DNA from: an uncultured Methanobacteriaceae archaeon
GTDB taxonomy: Archaea; Methanobacteriota; Methanobacteria; Methanobacteriales; Methanobacteriaceae
Direction of reading: 5' to 3'
Assembly: GCA_947259185.1 (NCBI GenBank)
Contig: CAMYKT010000002.1
Span: forward strand, 1 to 64,000
Length of the DNA stretch: 64,000 nucleotides
The translations under genes were made by a program, and so were the position numbers. This document shows, piece by piece, positions 25,566 through 34,737 of the stretch (within the stretch, counting starts at the first letter, position 1; every line of letters begins with the position of its first letter). The notes beneath the pieces are model-generated. The model ran no database searches, was not told the origin of the DNA, and saw only the letters and a list, made by a program, of their open reading frames with translations.

Positions 25566-26573
25566 ATGATTCTAATTGTTGGTGGAGCCGGCTATATCGG
25601 CTCCCATGTTAATAAGGTGCTAAATGAAAAAGGATATGATACACTTATCCTGGATAATTTCAGTTATGGACACCGGGAATTGGTACAGTGGGGAGAGGTC
25701 CTGGAAGGGGACCTGGGTGATGTTGAGCTTTTGGATAGAATATTCCAGGAATACCCCATCACCGGGGTGATGCACTTTGCTGCTTTTACCTATGTAGGGG
25801 AATCAGTTACCCGCCCTGCAGAGTACTACCAGAATAATACCGCTAATACCCTGAATCTCTTAAGATCCATGGTTAAAAATAAGGTAAAAAATTTTATTTT
25901 TTCATCTACCTGCGCTGTTTATGGAGTGCCCGAGAAAATACCTCTTACTGAAGATCATCCCCTGAACCCTATAAACCCCTATGGCCGGAGTAAGTTAATG
26001 GTAGAAGAGATGCTCCATGATTTCTCCCAGGCCTATGACTTTAATTACATTTCTTTAAGATACTTTAATGCAGCCGGTGCTGCACCTGATGATGGAATTG
26101 GAGAATGGCACCAGCCAGAAACCCACCTCATACCCCTCGTACTGGATGCGGCCCGGGAGATAAGGGATAAGGTCTCTATTTTTGGTACAGATTACCCTAC
26201 ACCAGATGGTACCTGTATCCGGGACTATATACATGTTCTGGATCTGGCCCAGGCACATATCCAGGCCCTGGAATATTTGGAAAAAAATAATAAAAGCCAG
26301 GTTTTCAATCTGGGAAATGGACAGGGATTCTCGGTACGGGAAGTTATTGAAAGCTGTAGGAAAGTTACCGGTAGAAATATACAGGTAGAAGAGGAGGATA
26401 GACGACCAGGGGATCCTCCGATACTTCTTGGTAGCTCTAAAAGGGCCGAAGAAATACTGGGATGGAAAGTGGAGTGGGTTGAATTGGAGGATATTATAGC
26501 CAGTGCCTGGAAATGGCATGAAAAATTATATAGGAACTTAAAAAACCACAAATTGCAACAAAATAAGCAATAA
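25566..26573 (+). CDS. galE: UDP-glucose 4-epimerase
   Basis: The 335-residue short-chain dehydrogenase has an NAD-binding GGAGYIGSHV motif, an SSTCAVYG segment and the YGRSK catalytic Tyr-Lys pair. The family blocks RYFNAAGA and GTCIRDYIHVLDLAQAH follow. The length is standard for GalE. It interconverts UDP-glucose and UDP-galactose (possibly also the N-acetyl forms) for glycan synthesis. AAAGGATGAT precedes ATG. It is on the same strand as the glycan cluster but about 100 bases from the glycosyltransferase. Confidence 0.92.
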   Translation: MILIVGGAGYIGSHVNKVLNEKGYDTLILDNFSYGHRELVQWGEVLEGDLGDVELLDRIFQEYPITGVMHFAAFTYVGESVTRPAEYYQNNTANTLNLLRSMVKNKVKNFIFSSTCAVYGVPEKIPLTEDHPLNPINPYGRSKLMVEEMLHDFSQAYDFNYISLRYFNAAGAAPDDGIGEWHQPETHLIPLVLDAAREIRDKVSIFGTDYPTPDGTCIRDYIHVLDLAQAHIQALEYLEKNNKSQVFNLGNGQGFSVREVIESCRKVTGRNIQVEEEDRRPGDPPILLGSSKRAEEILGWKVEWVELEDIIASAWKWHEKLYRNLKNHKLQQNKQ

Positions 26574-26630
26574 GATAATAATAGACCAATACCATGTTTC
26601 GGCGATAATACAGAAGGGAGATAGGTTTAA

Positions 26631-27488
26631 ATGGAAGTAATATTACAGCAATTTGCTAATCTGAGCATTTTAATTTATATTGTTTCTACCATGTTATCTA
26701 TGGGGCTTAGTTTTTTTCCAAAACAATTTATAGAACCCCTGCAAGATAAAAAACTCATATTAAAATCTTTAGCTGCTAATTTCATATTGGTACCCCTGGT
26801 AACTTATATCATATTACAATTAATCCCCCTCCAACCCGGCCTGGCTATTGGACTGGTTTTGATGGCTGCTGGAGCAGGATCCCCTTTTATGCTTAAACTG
26901 ATCCAGTTTATAAAAGCCGATATGGCATTCGCCGTGGGGTTGATGTTAATCTTATCCACCGTGACTTTAATTTATCTCCCCCTGGCACTTTCTTTTCTAT
27001 TGCCGGATGTTACCGTAAACTCACTATCTATAGCAGTTTCATTACTGGTTTTGATATTTCTACCCTTACTGGGGGGAACTGCTTTAAAATGGAGATACAG
27101 TAAACTGGCTAAAATAATTAAACCCACCTTTAATCAAATATCCAATATATTCCTGTTTGTGGTAGTGGTTCTATATTTAGGTCTGAATTATCAGGACTTT
27201 CTGGCAGTATTTGGTACAGGAGGATTATTAGCTGCTTTAATTTTTGTATTAGCCTCTTTTTTAATAGGATATCTGCTGGGAGGCCCCTCTGAAAATACAA
27301 AAACAGTTCTGGGTATGGGAACTGCTATAAGAAATTCATCAGCTGCTTTTGTGGTCGCTCTGGCTAATTTCAGTGCTCAATACGAGGTAATGGCCATGAT
27401 AATAGTAGTCTATTCCCTGAGCATAATCATGATGATGTTAATCTCTGGAGAACTGGGTAAAAGAAGTAAAAAAAAGAGAGATATATGA
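26631..27488 (+). CDS. BASS/SBF family transporter (bile acid:sodium symporter-like)
   Basis: The 285-residue protein is almost wholly hydrophobic with about nine membrane helices. It has the GAGSPFMLKLIQ and MGTAIRNSSAAFVVALANF blocks, which match the crossover motifs of the BASS/SBF superfamily. These carry organic anions with sodium. The substrate is unknown. GGGAGATAGG lies before ATG. It lies between galE (plus) and galU (minus), but its own product gives no glycan link. Confidence 0.8.
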   Translation: MEVILQQFANLSILIYIVSTMLSMGLSFFPKQFIEPLQDKKLILKSLAANFILVPLVTYIILQLIPLQPGLAIGLVLMAAGAGSPFMLKLIQFIKADMAFAVGLMLILSTVTLIYLPLALSFLLPDVTVNSLSIAVSLLVLIFLPLLGGTALKWRYSKLAKIIKPTFNQISNIFLFVVVVLYLGLNYQDFLAVFGTGGLLAALIFVLASFLIGYLLGGPSENTKTVLGMGTAIRNSSAAFVVALANFSAQYEVMAMIIVVYSLSIIMMMLISGELGKRSKKKRDI

Positions 27489-27576
27489 ATTAAAAATTAA
27501 TATCCCGTTTAAAACATTGCCCTGATTATTTTAAAAGAAGCAGATTTATTATATCTAACTTAAAAAACTTGAAGAA

Positions 27577-28428
27577 TTAAATATTCTTCATCACATTTTT
27601 CATGTATTCTAAAAGTTCAATCCGGGCTTCCTTATCATCCAGGGCAAAGTCTATGGAAGTTTTAAGCCATTCCACCTTATTTCCTATATCATAGGTTCTT
27701 CCCTGGAAAACCACACCATAAATCTTATTTAAGAGTCGCATGGCATCGGTAAGTTGAATTTCTCCTCCAAAACCAGGGGGTACTTCCTGAATATGGTCAA
27801 ATATTTCACTTTCTAATATATATCGTCCCATGATAGCCAGGTTAGAAGGTGCTTCACTTAGGGGTGGTTTTTCCACCATGTCCTCTATGGAATAGAGTGA
27901 GGGTTCTATTTCCTGGCCCTTGATGATACCGTATCGTTCTATTTTCTGGGGAGGTACTTCTTCTACTGCTAAGACCGAAGCCTGGTATTTTTCATATACA
28001 TCCATAAGTTTTCTGGTGCAGGGCACCGGGGAACTGGTGATGGTATCTCCTAATAGTACGGCAAATGGTTCTCCATCAATGTGTTTACGGGAACAGTAAA
28101 TAGCATCACCCAGTCCTTTTTGTTTTTTCTGACGAACATAGTATATATCAGCCAGTTCGCTAATGGATTCTACTTCCTGTAGAAAATCGTTTTTCCCATT
28201 TTCCCGGAGGAAGTATTCCAGTTCAAAGGCCCGGTCAAAGTGATCCTCAATGGACCTTTTACCTTTACCAGTTATTATCAGAATATCATCTATCCCAGAG
28301 GCCACTGCCTCTTCCACCACGTACTGGATGGTGGGTTTATCAAAAACCGGGAGCATTTCTTTAGGTTGAGCTTTGGTTGCCGGTAAAAATCTGGTCCCTA
28401 AACCAGCGGCGGGTATTACTGCCTTCAT
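27577..28428 (-). CDS. galU: UTP--glucose-1-phosphate uridylyltransferase
   Basis: The 283-residue nucleotidyltransferase has the GalU start MKAVIPAAGLGTRFLPATKA and the PKEMLPVFDKPTIQYVVEEA block. Also present are LGDAIYCSRKHI, FAVLLGDT and GGEIQLTDAMRLL. It makes UDP-glucose, the substrate of the GalE encoded nearby on the other strand. AAGGTGATA lies 3-4 bases before ATG. Length is normal and no key residue appears missing. Confidence 0.94.
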   Translation of the reverse strand: MKAVIPAAGLGTRFLPATKAQPKEMLPVFDKPTIQYVVEEAVASGIDDILIITGKGKRSIEDHFDRAFELEYFLRENGKNDFLQEVESISELADIYYVRQKKQKGLGDAIYCSRKHIDGEPFAVLLGDTITSSPVPCTRKLMDVYEKYQASVLAVEEVPPQKIERYGIIKGQEIEPSLYSIEDMVEKPPLSEAPSNLAIMGRYILESEIFDHIQEVPPGFGGEIQLTDAMRLLNKIYGVVFQGRTYDIGNKVEWLKTSIDFALDDKEARIELLEYMKNVMKNI

Positions 28429-28588
28429 GTTATCACCTTATAAAAATATAATTGATATCTATAACTAAATTCTTAGAAGTTATTTAGATAATTAATAATT
28501 AAAGATATTCCTTAAAACTTATAAAATATGCTAGAATATTAAATTCGATGTTTCTGAGAATTAAAATAAAAAAAATAGATAAGTTGTT

Positions 28589-29224
28589 TTAACTTATCCC
28601 TGCAATCAATTCACATAGAACAGGTAAAGTAACAGGAGTGAAAGTTACCGTTCCATCAGCATTAACCGTAGCAATTACCTCTACATAGACTGTATTCATA
28701 CCTTCCAATAAAGCAGCCCCTTTGGTAGGGTCCAGGGTAATTTCAGTTTTGCCCTGGGTTATATCTGCAGGTAGTTGATACAATACATGTGTGGCATTAA
28801 CTTCAAATGGGATTGAAATATCTGATATATGGGCCTCATCTCCTCCACGGAGAATAAGCTGCATTTCACAATCCCCGCTGGGATCAGGACAGTAAGGTTC
28901 TGACCACATCTTCATACGGAAGGTAGTTCCCGCTGGAAGTGGTTCATTGCCATATCCTAATTCTTCAGATAAATTAATCATACAGCAGCCCTTTTCTGGT
29001 TCCTTCCAGGTTTCAACATAAATGTTTTTGGTGGATCCGTCCTTAGTAGACACATTTTCCATTACTGCTACAGTTTTAGCCCAATGATCGGCACCATGGT
29101 TATCTATGGCAATCAAAGTGGATGCTACTGCCGGTTCCTGTGCAGGCATCATAAAAGCAGCAATGGCACCTATAATAACTATTGCTATGACTGCTATAAT
29201 TAAAATTCCAGTATTACGATTCAT
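28589..29224 (-). CDS. Membrane-anchored extracytoplasmic protein of unknown function
   Basis: The 211-residue protein has one N-terminal membrane helix (ILIIAVIAIVIIGAIAAFMM, residues ~6-25). A beta-rich extracytoplasmic domain with three Cys follows (GCCMI and two in the YCPDPSGDCEM segment), possibly disulfide or metal bound. The C-terminus ends TLPVLCELIAGIS. No family is recognised. It follows the 78-residue membrane protein gene by 9 bases on the same strand, so the two probably form an operon and may form a complex. Confidence 0.6.
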   Translation of the reverse strand: MNRNTGILIIAVIAIVIIGAIAAFMMPAQEPAVASTLIAIDNHGADHWAKTVAVMENVSTKDGSTKNIYVETWKEPEKGCCMINLSEELGYGNEPLPAGTTFRMKMWSEPYCPDPSGDCEMQLILRGGDEAHISDISIPFEVNATHVLYQLPADITQGKTEITLDPTKGAALLEGMNTVYVEVIATVNADGTVTFTPVTLPVLCELIAGIS

Positions 29225-29233
29225 GATACCACC

Positions 29234-29470
29234 CTATAATATAGTAATTACCCGGTATGTGACAACAGCTGCAAAAACCAGTAACAGCGGTACAATGGCT
29301 ACATTGGATCCCTTTATAAAAGAACTGATACGATTATTGTTTTCAGCTTCCGAACTTAAAATCTCTTTCAAGGCTAGAAATGCAATAAGAGCAATGACGG
29401 CTATTACACTGTAGGCCATTACATCCGTGGTGGTCACCGTGGTGGTGGTAGTAGTTACCGTTGAAATCAA
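29234..29470 (-). CDS. Small two-helix membrane protein
   Basis: The 78-residue protein has a Thr-rich start (TVTTTTTTVTTTDV). Two hydrophobic segments follow (MAYSVIAVIALIAFLAL and VAIVPLLLVFAAVVTYRVI), separated by a charged loop. The start is TTG at 29470, with GGAGGTAA about 8 bases upstream; the in-frame ATG at residue 18 has no such site. Not recognised. It precedes the 211-residue anchored protein by 9 bases. Confidence 0.6.
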   Translation of the reverse strand: MISTVTTTTTTVTTTDVMAYSVIAVIALIAFLALKEILSSEAENNNRISSFIKGSNVAIVPLLLVFAAVVTYRVITIL

Positions 29471-29688
29471 ATCAAATTACCTCCCTTTTTTCAAAATATA
29501 TTAAATTGAAAATTTTCACTAAGAGAACCTATGTTTTCCAGTATATATAATGTTTACTATTTTCCTTTGAATTTACATAAAAAAGGTATACGGGATTAGT
29601 ATTAATTTTACGAAAGACGAACTATCATTTTGTAAAGAAATCTTATAAAAGCTAGTACCATCAAAATATTATTCAATTTAATCCGTAA

Positions 29689-29982
29689 TCAGGATAGAAG
29701 CTCGGTTATTATTCTATTTATTTCATTTTCAACCGTATCAAATATTTTTATGGTTTTTTGCCGGCTTTTATGGCCAGATACAATCTCCACTTCTTTATGG
29801 GTTATATTACTAAATTCCTGGATTATCTCCTGATTGGCCTTGCCCTTTTGGGGGATAGAACGTATCCTTATTTCTATCCTATTTCGCCATGGATTATAGG
29901 AACTTATGGAAAATCCACTGGATCCCGGGGAAACTTCAATATCTACCAGCACACCGTCTTCTACTCCCCTAATGGCCTTCAT
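29689..29982 (-). CDS. DUF167/YggU family protein
   Basis: The 97-residue protein contains IEVSPGSSGFSISSYNPWRNRIEIRI-type strands and PQKGKANQEIIQEFSNI with VEIVSGHKSRQKTIKI. Those are the conserved DUF167 (UPF0235) elements. Members are small alpha/beta proteins, common in archaea and often of unknown role. The GKAN and SGHKSR motifs are intact. It precedes, divergently, a small desulforedoxin-like gene. Confidence 0.85.
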   Translation of the reverse strand: MKAIRGVEDGVLVDIEVSPGSSGFSISSYNPWRNRIEIRIRSIPQKGKANQEIIQEFSNITHKEVEIVSGHKSRQKTIKIFDTVENEINRIITELLS

Positions 29983-30107
29983 AATTATAAATTAATTAAA
30001 TCCTTATTAAAATTTGTTATGGTAAAAAAGGATTATTATCAAGAGGGAATAAGACTAACAAAAAATTAAATATACCGGGGACCATACCATTAATAAGAGG
30101 TGAAAGT

Positions 30108-30236
30108 ATGGTAGCAAAAAAAGGCGAAAAATACAAATGCGAAGTTTGTGGCTTGACCATCAATGTGGAAGAAGAGTGTGGCTGTGATGAATGTGCCATA
30201 GTCTGCTGTGGAAAGCCCATGCAAAAAAAAGAATAA
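30108..30236 (+). CDS. Small Cys-rich desulforedoxin-like metal protein
   Basis: The 42-residue product contains a C11-x2-C14 pair, then a Cys-rich loop (ECGCDEC) and a CCGKPM motif. The YKCEVCG...CCGKPM framework is that of the N-terminal desulforedoxin domain of desulfoferrodoxin, which holds an FeS4 centre. Here three extra Cys occur in the loop. AGAGGTGA lies 6 bases before ATG and the stop is TAA at 30234. The gene was below common length cutoffs but is well supported by its site and Cys pattern. Role in redox or metal storage is inferred. Confidence 0.75.
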   Translation: MVAKKGEKYKCEVCGLTINVEEECGCDECAIVCCGKPMQKKE

Positions 30237-30334
30237 ATTAAATAAATTTTTTTTAATAAGAAATTAAGAGCAACATTTAAATACCTGTTTTTAGAAAGGA
30301 TGGTATGCTCTAATTTATATGTAGATTAGGTGCT

Positions 30335-30422
<88 letters not shown>

Positions 30423-30551
30423 AAAAATATTATTTTTAATTAATTTTTATTCATTTTAAGGTTTATTATTAGTTTAATTATAATTATTTTTAATTAATTC
30501 TTATTTATTTTAGCTTTATAAATTATTTAAAAAAAAATAGGTTCTAATCTG

Positions 30552-30968
30552 TTATTCTACAATTATCTCTACTTTCAAGGTTTTGTTATTTTTTAAATCC
30601 TCAATTAAATCTTGATTTAAATCACAGGCAGCTTTATCTGCTTTAATCATCAGGGTACGGCTGCAGATATAATCACTCTTCCGGCAGACCATATCGGTGG
30701 GGTGGTCCAGGCTGAGATCTGGATGCCCCTTTCCTGTAATTTCATCACGATGATGAGGAGTACTTAAAAGTAGTCTTACCTGTGCCCCTTCACGTGCTAT
30801 GGATTTTTTTAATTCTCCGGGAAAATCCAGCATGGTTTTATCAGATTTAACCCCGATGATGCAATCCGCCTGGATTCCTATTTCCGGATCCAGAGTCACT
30901 TCCAGAGTGGAACGGTGTTTGGAGCTTACATTAGGGTGTCCTTGTGCATAGAAAATATATTTAATCAT
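30552..30968 (-). CDS. DUF371 family protein
   Basis: The 138-residue archaeal protein matches DUF371: IFYAQGHPNVSSKHRSTLEVT near the start, ADCIIGVKSDKTM, and a GKGHPDLSLDHPTDMVCRKSDYICSRTLMIKADKAA block. The family has repeated His-Pro and Cys positions that could bind metal, but no function is known. The Cys at MVCRKS and YICSRT are conserved in the copies I recall. Its promoter region contains repeated ATGGTAATTA elements. Confidence 0.85.
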   Translation of the reverse strand: MIKYIFYAQGHPNVSSKHRSTLEVTLDPEIGIQADCIIGVKSDKTMLDFPGELKKSIAREGAQVRLLLSTPHHRDEITGKGHPDLSLDHPTDMVCRKSDYICSRTLMIKADKAACDLNQDLIEDLKNNKTLKVEIIVE

Positions 30969-31276
30969 TAAAAAATCCTCAGTAAAAAATTAAAAATAGT
31001 TTAGTGGTTTCTATCTGGCCCTGAAAAAAAAGCATTTTTTTACTGGATAAATAGTTACCATCATTATGGTTAATAATTCTGCTTTTAATTTTATCTCAAA
31101 GAATTCCTTGAAATAATTATTATAAAGAGTAGATGGTAATTATTTGCCATTTAATCACCCCCATGGTAATTAAAGGCCAGATAGTAACGCCAATAATACT
31201 ATGGGTTTATTTTTATATAAATTTTACTAAAAAAATTTTAGAAATTGTTCCTCTTCAGGGCAGAGAGAAAAAATTA
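30969..31276. promoter_or_regulatory. Intergenic region with repeated ATGGTAATTA elements
   Basis: No gene is seen. ATGGTAATTA occurs at 31133-31142 and 31163-31172, exactly 30 bp (about three helical turns) apart, each followed within three bases by GCC or GGCC. A TTACCAT-x4-ATGGTTAA dyad lies near 31055. They lie upstream of the DUF371 gene on the minus strand. Confidence 0.4.
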
Positions 31277-32317
31277 TTAATTTAGTAGTTTGCCTTTATT
31301 TTTCTTTTCTTCTAACTTAGCCACCAGTTTATCGTGTCTAATTTTTATATGGTCATATCCTTTTGTATCAAAGGGACAGTCCTCTATACAGTAGGTACAA
31401 CCTTTAGAGCAACCTATACACTGGTTTTGTATAAAAATTACTTCTTTTCCACAGCAAGTTTCCTTTTCAATTAATGCTTTTTCCGGGCAGGCTTTAATGC
31501 ATTTTCCACATCTATTACAGTAATCTCTAATCCAGGTATGGGGGTTTTCTTGCCTCACGGGTAAATTTTCCATGGTAGTGAATATGGCAGATATTTTCTG
31601 TGCTGGGCCACATTCCGGAGTTATTAAAAGACCACTTTCACCTATAAGTCCCATGGAAGCTTTTTCCCCCAGTGCGGATAAATCCACCAGGGCTTCATAA
31701 GGGTGGGCTATCTGGGTAGAGTAGCCGTGTTTTCGCAGGTAATCAGATAATTTATAGGTTATTTTACCCAGCTTCTCATAGGCTGCATCATTATAACTCT
31801 GGGCTTCCTCACCCGGAGGTGTTTCCATGATTTTGCGATCCATGGGCATGGTAAGAACTATGGCCTGGGGATAGTAAACTTTTTTATCTGAAATTAAAAT
31901 TTCAGGATGGAAGGAAGTATATCCTATACTGGAAATTCCCAGTTTATGGGCATATTCTTCAAATTTCTGGATAAATCCATCATCTACCCTGTGTTTCATT
32001 TGCAGGGGGTTTTCTACTTGTGATAGGTCCGGGTATTCTTTATCCCATCCACAGGAACATCCACTACCACATCCTTCTTCCAAAGAAGAGTCTTTTTCCA
32101 GGGATTTATTTTCTTCTAACCCGCAGCCACATCCGTCGTTTTGTGATTGCGTATCTGAACATGATTTTTTAAGTGTTTTTTTTGCACCATCACAATTAGA
32201 TACTTCATCAAATCCGTCACCAGCACAATCTGAATCATTATAAGATTCTTCAATACCACTAACCTTATTTATCCGTGATTTTTCTATTTTTTCGCATCCA
32301 CAGTCTTTATCTTTCAA
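31277..32317 (-). CDS. 4Fe-4S protein with a Cys/Asp-rich N-terminal region
   Basis: The 346-residue protein has two parts. Residues 1-95 are low complexity, rich in Asp, Glu, Ser and Cys ([20 protein letters not shown]), like a metal-binding tail. The rest is the epoxyqueuosine reductase-like fold found in methanogen ferredoxin proteins, with [28 protein letters not shown] and two C-terminal clusters ([12 protein letters not shown] and [16 protein letters not shown]). It is probably a redox protein; the catalytic B12 site of QueG cannot be confirmed. The Cys-rich tail is unusual. The gene is alone; a UspA gene lies upstream. Confidence 0.8.
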   Translation of the reverse strand: MKDKDCGCEKIEKSRINKVSGIEESYNDSDCAGDGFDEVSNCDGAKKTLKKSCSDTQSQNDGCGCGLEENKSLEKDSSLEEGCGSGCSCGWDKEYPDLSQVENPLQMKHRVDDGFIQKFEEYAHKLGISSIGYTSFHPEILISDKKVYYPQAIVLTMPMDRKIMETPPGEEAQSYNDAAYEKLGKITYKLSDYLRKHGYSTQIAHPYEALVDLSALGEKASMGLIGESGLLITPECGPAQKISAIFTTMENLPVRQENPHTWIRDYCNRCGKCIKACPEKALIEKETCCGKEVIFIQNQCIGCSKGCTYCIEDCPFDTKGYDHIKIRHDKLVAKLEEKKNKGKLLN

Positions 32318-32364
32318 TATTATATCTCCTTATAATCATTAATTCTTTTTTAAAAATTAAGGGA

Positions 32365-32790
32365 TTAATGTACGGTTAAAACCGGGCATTTAGCATCCCT
32401 TACCACTTTTTCAGCCACACTTCCCATTATATATCTCTCCAGGCGGTGTTTACCTGATCCACCGATAACAATGAGATCAACCTTCATATTTAGGGCAGTA
32501 TCAAGTATTTCATCTGAGGGATAGCCCACTCTCATTAAGAATTCTTTTTTTAGTGGTTTATCATAGCCTTCCTCTTTTTCTATTTCCTTAAAAATTTGTG
32601 ATATTTTTTGTAAAGCCTCTTCTCCTTCCTTTTTTAAAATATCCATGGTAATTCCAGAGGTGGGTCTTGCTTCCATAACATTTAAAACATAAATTTCAGA
32701 AGAATGGTCGTGGGCTATAATCATGGCGTGTTTGGCAGCATTTTCACTGCCTTTAGATCCATCAGTAGGCAATAAAATTTTTTTATACAT
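32365..32790 (-). CDS. Universal stress protein (UspA family)
   Basis: The 141-residue protein starts YKKILLPTDGSKGSENAAKHA and ends with the ATP-binding loop GGSGKHRLERYIMGSVAEKVV and CPVLTV. Both match ATP-binding Usp domains (G-x2-G-x9-GS). It probably binds ATP and modulates stress responses. ATG 32790 is chosen because GGTGA lies 6 bases upstream; an ATG four codons earlier overlaps that site. No signal peptide. Confidence 0.9.
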   Translation of the reverse strand: MYKKILLPTDGSKGSENAAKHAMIIAHDHSSEIYVLNVMEARPTSGITMDILKKEGEEALQKISQIFKEIEKEEGYDKPLKKEFLMRVGYPSDEILDTALNMKVDLIVIGGSGKHRLERYIMGSVAEKVVRDAKCPVLTVH

Positions 32791-33065
32791 TTTTTTCACC
32801 ATTATAACAATAAAATAACTGTTTTTATTCTTATGATTCTAATCTACCTTCTTTAAGCATTTATTTTTTGACTTTGGCCTACAACTGGGCCCTCATTCTT
32901 CCATTTATATACTTTCTGTCCAATTCATACACATCATACATTTTCATCATCGATAGGGGGGATGCCAGTTAATTTTTTCCAGGAAAAGCCATGACATTTT
33001 TAATACTCCTTTACTTTAATTGAAAAATACGTTTCAATTATTAAATTTCGAGCTTAAATACAGCT

Positions 33066-34247
33066 CTATTTATCATCAATGTCACAGACCATCTTTTCTT
33101 CTTCTTCTTCACATACTCCTTTATCCGGTGGTACTCCTCTGCACTGCTCTTCTCCCAGGTGGCATTCTCCATATAGTCCACAGTATTTTTTAGATATGGC
33201 CACCAGCATGAGCATGAGGGGTACTTCAATTAAAACCCCTACCACCGTGGCCAGGGCTGCTCCCGATCCCAGACCAAAGATGAGTATGGTGGTGGCTATA
33301 GCCACTTCAAAGTGGTTGGAAGCTCCAATCATGGAGGCCGGGGCGGCGTCTTCATAGGCTAGTTTCAGTTTCCGGGCCAGGAAGAAGTAGCTTAAGGCAT
33401 ATACAAAGATGGCATTTACAAAGATAGGTACTGCTATCCAGAATATGGTTAAGGGGTTGTCCACGATTACTTCACCTTTGAAGGTGAATAAGAGTATGAG
33501 TGTGGCTAGAAGGGCTATTATGCTCACCGGCTGGATAAAGCGCAGGAATTTTTTCTCAAACCATTCCCATCCCCTATTTTTTATTATCCATCGACGGGTG
33601 TAATATCCGCTTACCAGGGGGAAAAATACGTAGATGGCCACAGAAAATGCAATGGTTTCCCAGGGCAATGGTACTTGAGATATTCCCGATAAAAAACTGG
33701 CTAAGGGAGCATATACCACTACCATTACCAGGGAGTTTACCGCAATCATAATGAGAGTTAGTCCGTCGTTACCCCGGGCCAGGTAGTTCCACATCAAAAC
33801 CATGGCGGTGCAGGGTGCTATTCCCAGGATGATTACTCCGGCCAGGTAACTGCGCCAGAGTTCTATTTGCTGGCCGGTGGCTATGATTTCTGTACCTGGT
33901 AAAAAACCCACAAACAGGTATCCCAAAAAAAACCAGGCAATGAGGAAAGTGGAAAAGGGAGCCACCACCCAGTTTAAAAATAAAGTTAGGCCTACCGGGC
34001 GTGGTGTTTTAGCCGCCTTTAGAACCTGTCCAAAGTCAATTTTAACCATGATGGGGTATACCATGAAAAACAGGGCTATTGCTATAGGTATAGAAACGTT
34101 GAATACCGTGTAGGAGTCCAGAGTTAGGGCCAGTTCCGGGACACTTCTGCCCAGGAGAATACCCAGTATGATACAGGCAAATACGAATACCGTGAGGTAT
34201 TTTTCAAAAAAGGATAAATTTTTACTTTTTATGCTTCTATTGGCCAT
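33066..34247 (-). CDS. acr3: ACR3-type arsenite efflux transporter
   Basis: The 393-residue membrane protein has about ten helices and the ACR3 features: the conserved Cys in LGIAPCTAMVLMWNYLA, plus NSLVMVVVYAPLA and MIGASNHFEVAIA. It exports arsenite (or antimonite) using the membrane potential. The C-terminal 40 residues add a Cys-rich and acidic tail (CGLYGECHLGEEQCRG), which is unusual and might hold arsenite or metal. ATG 34247 follows AAGGTGG by 6 bases. It lies 34 bases downstream of arsR on the same strand, an arsenic resistance operon. Confidence 0.92.
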   Translation of the reverse strand: MANRSIKSKNLSFFEKYLTVFVFACIILGILLGRSVPELALTLDSYTVFNVSIPIAIALFFMVYPIMVKIDFGQVLKAAKTPRPVGLTLFLNWVVAPFSTFLIAWFFLGYLFVGFLPGTEIIATGQQIELWRSYLAGVIILGIAPCTAMVLMWNYLARGNDGLTLIMIAVNSLVMVVVYAPLASFLSGISQVPLPWETIAFSVAIYVFFPLVSGYYTRRWIIKNRGWEWFEKKFLRFIQPVSIIALLATLILLFTFKGEVIVDNPLTIFWIAVPIFVNAIFVYALSYFFLARKLKLAYEDAAPASMIGASNHFEVAIATTILIFGLGSGAALATVVGVLIEVPLMLMLVAISKKYCGLYGECHLGEEQCRGVPPDKGVCEEEEEKMVCDIDDK

Positions 34248-34281
34248 TAAATCCACCTTTTTATAGGGATAAAAAGACTTT

Positions 34282-34623
34282 TCAATTGATTTTATTGATA
34301 ATCTGGTCTACAAGTTCCATGATATCGGGATGGGATAGCTGGTAATGTATCCATACTCCTTCTTTTCGCCATTTTAAAAATCCTGCATTTTTTAATAAGG
34401 TTAAATGATGGGATACAGTGGGCTGGGGTTTATCCAGTACGTCAATTATTTCACATGCACATAGTTCGCCTTTTTTTAATAAGTACAGTATTTTAAGGCG
34501 GGTAGGGTCTGCCAGGGCTTTTAAAACCTCGGCAGTTGCATATAAATTTTCTTCAGAGGGTAGTTCCTGCCTTTGTTTTATTAGTTTTTCAGCAGAACTC
34601 CCACCAGTGGAACATGATTTCAT
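34282..34623 (-). CDS. arsR: ArsR family metalloregulator
   Basis: The protein has about 113 residues and a winged helix-turn-helix: EVLKALADPTRLKILYLLKKG, the ELCACEIIDVLDKPQPTVSHHLTLL metal-sensing alpha-3 helix with two Cys, and FLKWRKEGVWIHYQL. It should repress arsR-acr3 until As(III) binds. I chose ATG 34623 because a TTTAAATAT box lies about 25 bases upstream, which would give a leaderless transcript starting at this codon. The alternative ATG at 34644 lies on the TATA box. A dyad overlaps the promoter (34642-34667). Confidence 0.88.
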   Translation of the reverse strand: MKSCSTGGSSAEKLIKQRQELPSEENLYATAEVLKALADPTRLKILYLLKKGELCACEIIDVLDKPQPTVSHHLTLLKNAGFLKWRKEGVWIHYQLSHPDIMELVDQIINKIN

Positions 34624-34641
34624 ACCACTACTATGGTGTAT

Positions 34642-34667
34642 CATATATTTAAATATTTGGATATATG
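34642..34667. promoter_or_regulatory. Candidate ArsR operator over the TATA box
   Basis: CATATAT (34642-34648) and ATATATG (34661-34667) form a 7-bp inverted repeat around TTTAAATATTT. It covers the TATA box of arsR. ArsR proteins bind such AT-rich dyads; assignment is inference. Confidence 0.5.
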
Positions 34668-34737
34668 GATGTAAGGTGTAATGTTTTTAAATCCTTAAAA
34701 AAACAACAATGAATAAAAAGCTTTAATCTGGAAAAAA

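Noticed and set aside
29758..30069. Plus-strand 103-codon frame
   Set aside because: It is antisense to the DUF167 gene and has no ribosome binding site.
33041..33229. Minus-strand 62-codon frame
   Set aside because: It overlaps the end of acr3 in another frame; it has no ribosome binding site and an unlikely composition.
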